Source: Alphaproteobacteria bacterium UBA7691 (lineage in GTDB: Bacteria; Pseudomonadota; Alphaproteobacteria; Ferrovibrionales; Ferrovibrionaceae). From it: a DNA stretch of 24,583 nucleotides. Location of the stretch: the NCBI GenBank assembly GCA_002482765.1, contig DLGP01000123.1:48210-72792 (forward strand), given 5' to 3'. This document shows, piece after piece, positions 22,879 through 24,583 of this stretch. A model generated the notes under the pieces. It was given only the letters and a program-made list of their open reading frames with translations, was not told where the DNA came from and did not search any database. The stretch's first letter is position 1, and each line of letters opens with the position of its first letter. Made by a program: the position numbers and the translations under genes.

Positions 22879-23624
22879 TCCATATCCGGCAGCGGCGTGT
22901 TCACCGCCGCATCATAGTAACTGTCCGGATCGGCGAAGAAATCCTGCATCGCGCGGAAATGCGGCACGTCGCGCAAGGCGCAGGGCCGGATGCCATCTGG
23001 CGTGATCAGGCGCAGATCGGCGCCCGGCAAGCCCATAATGATCGGCGAATGCGTGGCGATGATCGCCTGCACCCGGCCGGAAGTCTGCCATTCGTCCAGG
23101 AGGCGGATGAACTGGCGCAGACGTTGTGGTGATAGCGCGGCTTCCGGTTCGTCCAGGATGAAGAAGGTCTGCCGTTTGCTGGCGAGCTTGTGCCGGAAAG
23201 TGGCGAGAAAGGATTCGCCGTGGCTTTGGGCGTGTAGCGGCGTGTTGCCCCAGAAAGCCAGAATGCCTTCGCGGTCGATATAATCCGCCAGATTGAAGAA
23301 ACTTTCGGCGCGAAAGAAAAAACCATGGCCGGTCTTCGGCAGCCAGCTTGCGCGCAGGGCGCCGGCAAGCGGATTGGCTTCAACGCGGCTCAGCAATTGA
23401 TGGTCGCGCGTGCCACCCTGGGCCGGAAAGCCGGCCATGGCCGCAATCGCTTCCAGCAAGGTCGATTTGCCGCTGCCATTGTCGCCGGCCAGGATGGTGA
23501 TGGGTGCGGCGAAACTCATCTCGTAATCGTCATCCAGCCATGCCAGCCGGTTGAACGGAAAGGCGTCGCGCGTCGCCTTCTCGGGCAGCAGGGTCAGGCG
23601 TTTGAGGAACGGGCTGGTCAGCAT
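22875..23624 (-). CDS. Stand-alone AAA/ABC-type ATPase (predicted ATPase, COG3910-like)
   Basis: This is a 249-residue soluble protein with an ABC/SMC-like ATPase core: Walker A GDNGSGKST (47-55), a signature-like SHGESF (134-139), Walker B FFILDEPEAALSP (154-166) and the switch histidine in ATHSP (His192). It has no membrane segment, no partner permease and no nuclease domain such as TOPRIM. Small ATPases of this type are common in Proteobacteria and their role is not known to me; related domains occur in DNA repair and in defence proteins such as OLD and RecF types. It converges on ycgN with a 4-base stop overlap and diverges from the KdsC-like gene across about 110 bases. No clear ribosome site precedes the ATG. 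Class secure, function open. Confidence 0.88.
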   Translation of the reverse strand: MLTSPFLKRLTLLPEKATRDAFPFNRLAWLDDDYEMSFAAPITILAGDNGSGKSTLLEAIAAMAGFPAQGGTRDHQLLSRVEANPLAGALRASWLPKTGHGFFFRAESFFNLADYIDREGILAFWGNTPLHAQSHGESFLATFRHKLASKRQTFFILDEPEAALSPQRLRQFIRLLDEWQTSGRVQAIIATHSPIIMGLPGADLRLITPDGIRPCALRDVPHFRAMQDFFADPDSYYDAAVNTPLPDMD

Positions 23625-23734
23625 GGCGGGGTACAGAATAGCAAATTTTTGCCGGCTTTACCCAGCGTTGCCCCTGGCATGGTGGCCGCAATCGCGCATA
23701 ATCGGCGCGCTTCATCCGGGAGAAATAGTTATTT
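23625..23734. promoter_or_regulatory. Short divergent promoter region
   Basis: These 110 bases lie between the divergent ATPase and phosphatase starts. For the phosphatase, CATAAT (23697-23702) is a good -10 box match, but the -35 at the right distance (TGGCAT, 23675-23680) is weak. GGGAGA (23718-23723) is the best ribosome site although it sits 11 bases from the ATG. On the minus strand, TGCTATTCT resembles an extended -10 element for the ATPase gene. All of these are tentative. Confidence 0.35.
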
Positions 23735-24235
23735 ATGCTTGCGCCGTCGCTGATCGAGAAATTTGCCCGTGTCAAATTGCTGTCGCTGGACCTGGACGGC
23801 ACGCTGACCGATGGCGGGCTGTATTATTTTGAGGATGGCAACGAGGCGCGCAAATATCATGTGCAGGATGGCTATGGCATCGTTGAGGTGCAGAAGGCCG
23901 GCTTGCAGGTCTGCCTGATCACCCAGAGCGACACGGCGGCTATTGCGCGGCGCGCCGAACGGCTGCGCATCCGGCATTGTTATATGGGCGTGCATGACAA
24001 GCTGCCCAGATTGCAGGCGATCTGCGCCGAGCTTGGCATCGGGCTGGATCAGGTGGCGCATGTCGCCGACGATGTGAACGATCTGGGTGTGCTGGGTGCC
24101 ATCGGGCTGCCGATTGCGGTGGCCAATGCGCGGCCCAAGGTGAGGGCCGTGGCGGCCTATATCACCACGGCGCGCGGCGGCGATGGCGCGGTGCGCGAGG
24201 TGTGCGATTTGCTGCTCGATTATAAAAAGGCTTGA
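23735..24235 (+). CDS. KdsC-like HAD-family phosphatase
   Basis: This is a 166-residue HAD phosphatase resembling KdsC, which dephosphorylates KDO-8-phosphate in the lipopolysaccharide inner-core pathway. Motif I is DLDGTLTDGG (Asp19 nucleophile, Asp21). Motif II Thr63 is in LITQSD, motif III Lys89 in HDKLPRL, and motif IV ADDVNDLGVL (about 111-120). The C-terminal GGDGAVREVCDLLL ending is strongly KdsC-like. The usual GR after motif II (ITGR) is replaced by QS here, so substrate preference could differ, for example toward another sugar-acid phosphate. No kdsA, kdsB or kdsD is nearby. I therefore give no symbol. The short-chain dehydrogenase follows 14 bases later and may be co-transcribed. 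Confidence 0.82.
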   Translation: MLAPSLIEKFARVKLLSLDLDGTLTDGGLYYFEDGNEARKYHVQDGYGIVEVQKAGLQVCLITQSDTAAIARRAERLRIRHCYMGVHDKLPRLQAICAELGIGLDQVAHVADDVNDLGVLGAIGLPIAVANARPKVRAVAAYITTARGGDGAVREVCDLLLDYKKA

Positions 24236-24249
24236 GGGGAGAGACGGAT

Positions 24250-24583
24250 ATGGCAATCGATTTTCAGGGCCGTGTCGCCATTGTCACCGGCGCGGGTTCC
24301 GGGCTTGGCCGCAGCCATGCCCTTGCATTGGCGGCACGCGGCGCGCAGGTGGTGGTGAATGATCTTGGCGGCGCCGTGGATGGCACTGGCGGATCAAGCA
24401 AGGCGGCCGATCAGGTGGTGGCCGAGATCGTGGCGGCCGGCGGCCAGGCAGTGGCGAATTACGACAGCGTGTCTGATCCGGCCGGTGCGGCAAACATCGT
24501 GCAGAGCGCGCTGGATGCCTGGGGCCGGGTTGATGTGCTGGTCAACAATGCCTGCATCCTGCGCGACAAGAGCTTCGCCAAGA
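24250..24583 (+). CDS. Short-chain dehydrogenase/reductase, hydroxyacyl-CoA dehydrogenase-like (3' partial)
   Basis: This is the N-terminal 111 residues of an SDR oxidoreductase that runs off the window. The cofactor motif TGAGSGLGRSHALALA (14-29) and the NDLGGAVDGTGGSS loop (about 38-51) match the bacterial homologues of the peroxisomal multifunctional (3R)-hydroxyacyl-CoA dehydrogenase. That subfamily oxidises 3-hydroxyacyl-CoA in fatty-acid or PHA metabolism. The visible end reads LVNNACILRDKSF, where the almost universal NNAG has become NNAC. The ATG at 24250 has GGGGAG (24236-24241) 8 bases upstream, a strong site. The catalytic Ser-Tyr-Lys part lies beyond the window, so activity cannot be judged. 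Confidence 0.88.
   Translation, partial: MAIDFQGRVAIVTGAGSGLGRSHALALAARGAQVVVNDLGGAVDGTGGSSKAADQVVAEIVAAGGQAVANYDSVSDPAGAANIVQSALDAWGRVDVLVNNACILRDKSFAK

Overview
The window is about 24.6 kb of high-GC, densely coded bacterial chromosome. Most third codon positions are G or C. The gene set (an Rrf2-regulated SUF operon with SufT, intracellular PHA depolymerase, SCO1, YcgN, a KdsC-like phosphatase, and a GT2-PilZ/HlyD exopolysaccharide pair) fits a free-living alphaproteobacterium, perhaps Rhodospirillales-like. That placement is an inference from gene content, because the window holds no rRNA or other taxonomic marker. I see no tRNA, rRNA, CRISPR array, insertion sequence or prophage.

Layout. 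1-243: the 3' end of an unknown basic, proline-rich protein. 234-755 (-): a flavin reductase, divergent from 902-6795 (+), a complete SUF iron-sulfur assembly operon in the order Rrf2 regulator, sufB, sufC, sufD, sufS, sufT, sufA. Genes in this operon overlap or are closely spaced, so translation is probably coupled. 6799-10067 (-): the YbbA/YbbP-type ABC transporter pair. It is divergent from a TesA-like GDSL esterase (10057-10740, +), and the two start regions overlap on opposite strands. 10753-13296 (-): a large chemoreceptor with a C-terminal CheR/CheB-docking-like pentapeptide on a long Ala/Pro/Lys tether. 13506-16776 (-): a two-gene exopolysaccharide module made of a HlyD-like membrane fusion protein and a processive GT2 synthase with a C-terminal c-di-GMP-binding PilZ domain. 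From 17067 (+): a Tas-like aldo/keto reductase, then ThpR with the CobB sirtuin. 19573-19989 (-): a small zincin-like metallopeptidase. 20084-21012 (+): pterin carbinolamine dehydratase overlapping SCO1, ended by a good intrinsic terminator. 21160-22878 (+): PhaZ depolymerase and YcgN. 22875-23624 (-): a small ABC-type ATPase of unknown role. 23735-24583 (+): a KdsC-like phosphatase and the start of a short-chain dehydrogenase.

How the genes work together. The SUF block is a self-contained pathway: SufS mobilises sulfur, SufBCD is the scaffold, SufA and SufT act in cluster transfer or maturation, and the Rrf2 protein probably senses cluster status. The HlyD/GT2-PilZ pair probably makes and exports a beta-glucan-like polymer under c-di-GMP control. 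The chemoreceptor downstream on the same strand could link taxis and surface behaviour, but its own long leader suggests separate control. The rest is mostly housekeeping or metabolic.

I found no clear undescribed defence or mobile system. The observations most worth following are the polysaccharide module, the tethered chemoreceptor with a hairpin in its leader, the interlocked ybbA/tesA starts, the thpR-cobB pairing, and the altered NNAG motif in the final dehydrogenase.
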